Shown: positions 5,814-5,920 of the stretch, piece by piece | How positions within the stretch are numbered: position 1 is the first letter of the stretch | How the letters are laid out: every line of letters begins with the position of its first letter | Assembly: GCA_023430425.1 (NCBI GenBank) | Contig: JAEZAR010000422.1 | Location: forward strand, 1 to 5,920 | DNA length: 5,920 bases | Source: Actinomycetes bacterium | GTDB lineage: Bacteria; Actinomycetota; Actinomycetes; Actinomycetales; Cellulomonadaceae | Reading direction: 5' to 3' | Notes under the pieces: model-generated | What the model saw: the letters and a program-made list of their open reading frames with translations, nothing else | Told to the model about the DNA's origin: nothing | The model's database searches: none | Made by a program: the position numbers and the translations under genes

Positions 5814-5920
5814 CCGACACGGCCGCCCCGGGAACCGCCGGCGCCGCCTGCGCGTTGACGCTCTCCGGCCGCCCCGGGAACCGCCGGCGCCGCCTGCGCG
5901 TTGACGCTCTCCGGCCGCCC
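5798..5920 (+). CDS. Possible 5' end of a divergent gene, running off the window (uncertain)
   Basis: An ATG at 5798 opens a frame of 41 codons to the right edge. An AGGA nine bases upstream could be a weak ribosome binding site. The start reads MSGAGPDTAAPGTAGAA, with almost only G/C at third positions, like an actinobacterial N-terminus. The frame then crosses the junction of the 46-bp tandem repeat and turns Arg-rich (RRRRLR), which suggests it is out of the true frame from there. If a third full copy follows, the frame would meet TGA inside it. I do not recognise the product. It may be a non-coding open stretch, a broken gene or a length-variable gene. Confidence 0.25.
   Translation, partial: MSGAGPDTAAPGTAGAACALTLSGRPGNRRRRLRVDALRPP
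5821..5920. repeat. 46-bp tandem repeat, at least 2.2 copies, open at the right edge
   Basis: Bases 5821-5866 are repeated without a mismatch at 5867-5912, and 5913-5920 match the first eight bases of a third copy. The base preceding copy 1 does not continue the pattern, so the array starts at or near 5821. The unit begins GGCCGCCCCGGGAAC and ends GCGTTGACGCTCTCC. Total copy number cannot be seen. Perfect identity points to recent duplication or active slippage, or to an assembly effect if this is a contig end. Confidence 0.95.
5830..5902 (+). promoter_or_regulatory. Duplicated ECF-sigma-like promoter motif inside the repeat
   Basis: Each copy carries GGGAAC followed after 17 bases by CGTT (GGAAC 5831-5835 with CGTT 5853-5856; GGAAC 5877-5881 with CGTT 5899-5902). 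This resembles the GGAAC/GTT promoters of SigE/SigH-type ECF sigma factors in actinobacteria. Transcription would run rightwards out of the window. The motif is short and GC-rich, so chance is a real alternative, and the promoter reading conflicts with the ORF reading of the same bases. Confidence 0.3.

Noticed and set aside
5671..5920. Minus-strand frames open from the window edge to an ATGA overlap with the ATPase start, suggesting an upstream operon gene
   Set aside because: All three minus frames are open by base composition alone. One I read through in 5678-5812 has about a fifth of codons ending in A or T, unlike the real genes here, and no frame gave a recognisable product.

Overview
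The window is very GC-rich in every reading frame, with almost all codon third positions G or C. It encodes a large secreted subtilase, an exported thiol-redox membrane protein and an RsbW/SpoIIAB-type ATPase. Together these suggest a high-GC Gram-positive actinobacterium, plausibly a Cellulomonas-like Micrococcales. That placement is inference; there is no rRNA or other marker gene here.

Layout. Bases 3-3518 (+) are the 3' part of a secreted S8 serine protease, with its N-terminus outside the window. It has an I9-like propeptide remnant, a complete Asp/His/Asn/Ser catalytic set, an inserted PA domain, a C5a-peptidase-like beta domain, a further beta-rich region and a terminal Ig-like domain. 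A near-perfect 40-base inverted repeat (3574-3615) lies between it and the convergent gene and probably terminates both. Bases 3618-5006 (-) encode an exported thioredoxin/glutaredoxin-like domain (CPKC) fused ahead of a CcdA/DsbD-beta-like membrane electron carrier. Bases 5007-5155 are intergenic and hold a long hairpin after the next gene plus a clear Shine-Dalgarno for the redox gene. Bases 5156-5674 (-) encode a small GHKL ATPase of the anti-sigma-factor kinase type.

The right end (5675-5920) has no secure gene. It carries a cluster of GGAC/GTCC palindromes (5780-5813) and an exact 46-bp tandem repeat (two full copies and the start of a third) that runs off the edge. Each repeat copy contains a GGGAAC-N17-CGTT pair resembling an ECF sigma promoter. 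The repeat also lies in a possible divergent ORF starting at 5798, whose frame would shift with each copy because 46 is not a multiple of 3.

The genes do not form an obvious single pathway. The protease and the redox protein both act outside the membrane, and the protease has only two visible cysteines, so a disulfide-maintenance link is possible but unproven. I see no defence system, CRISPR array, tRNA, rRNA or insertion sequence. The items most worth following are the tandem repeat and its two competing readings, and the redox fusion whose thioredoxin domain sits at the opposite end from the one in DsbD.
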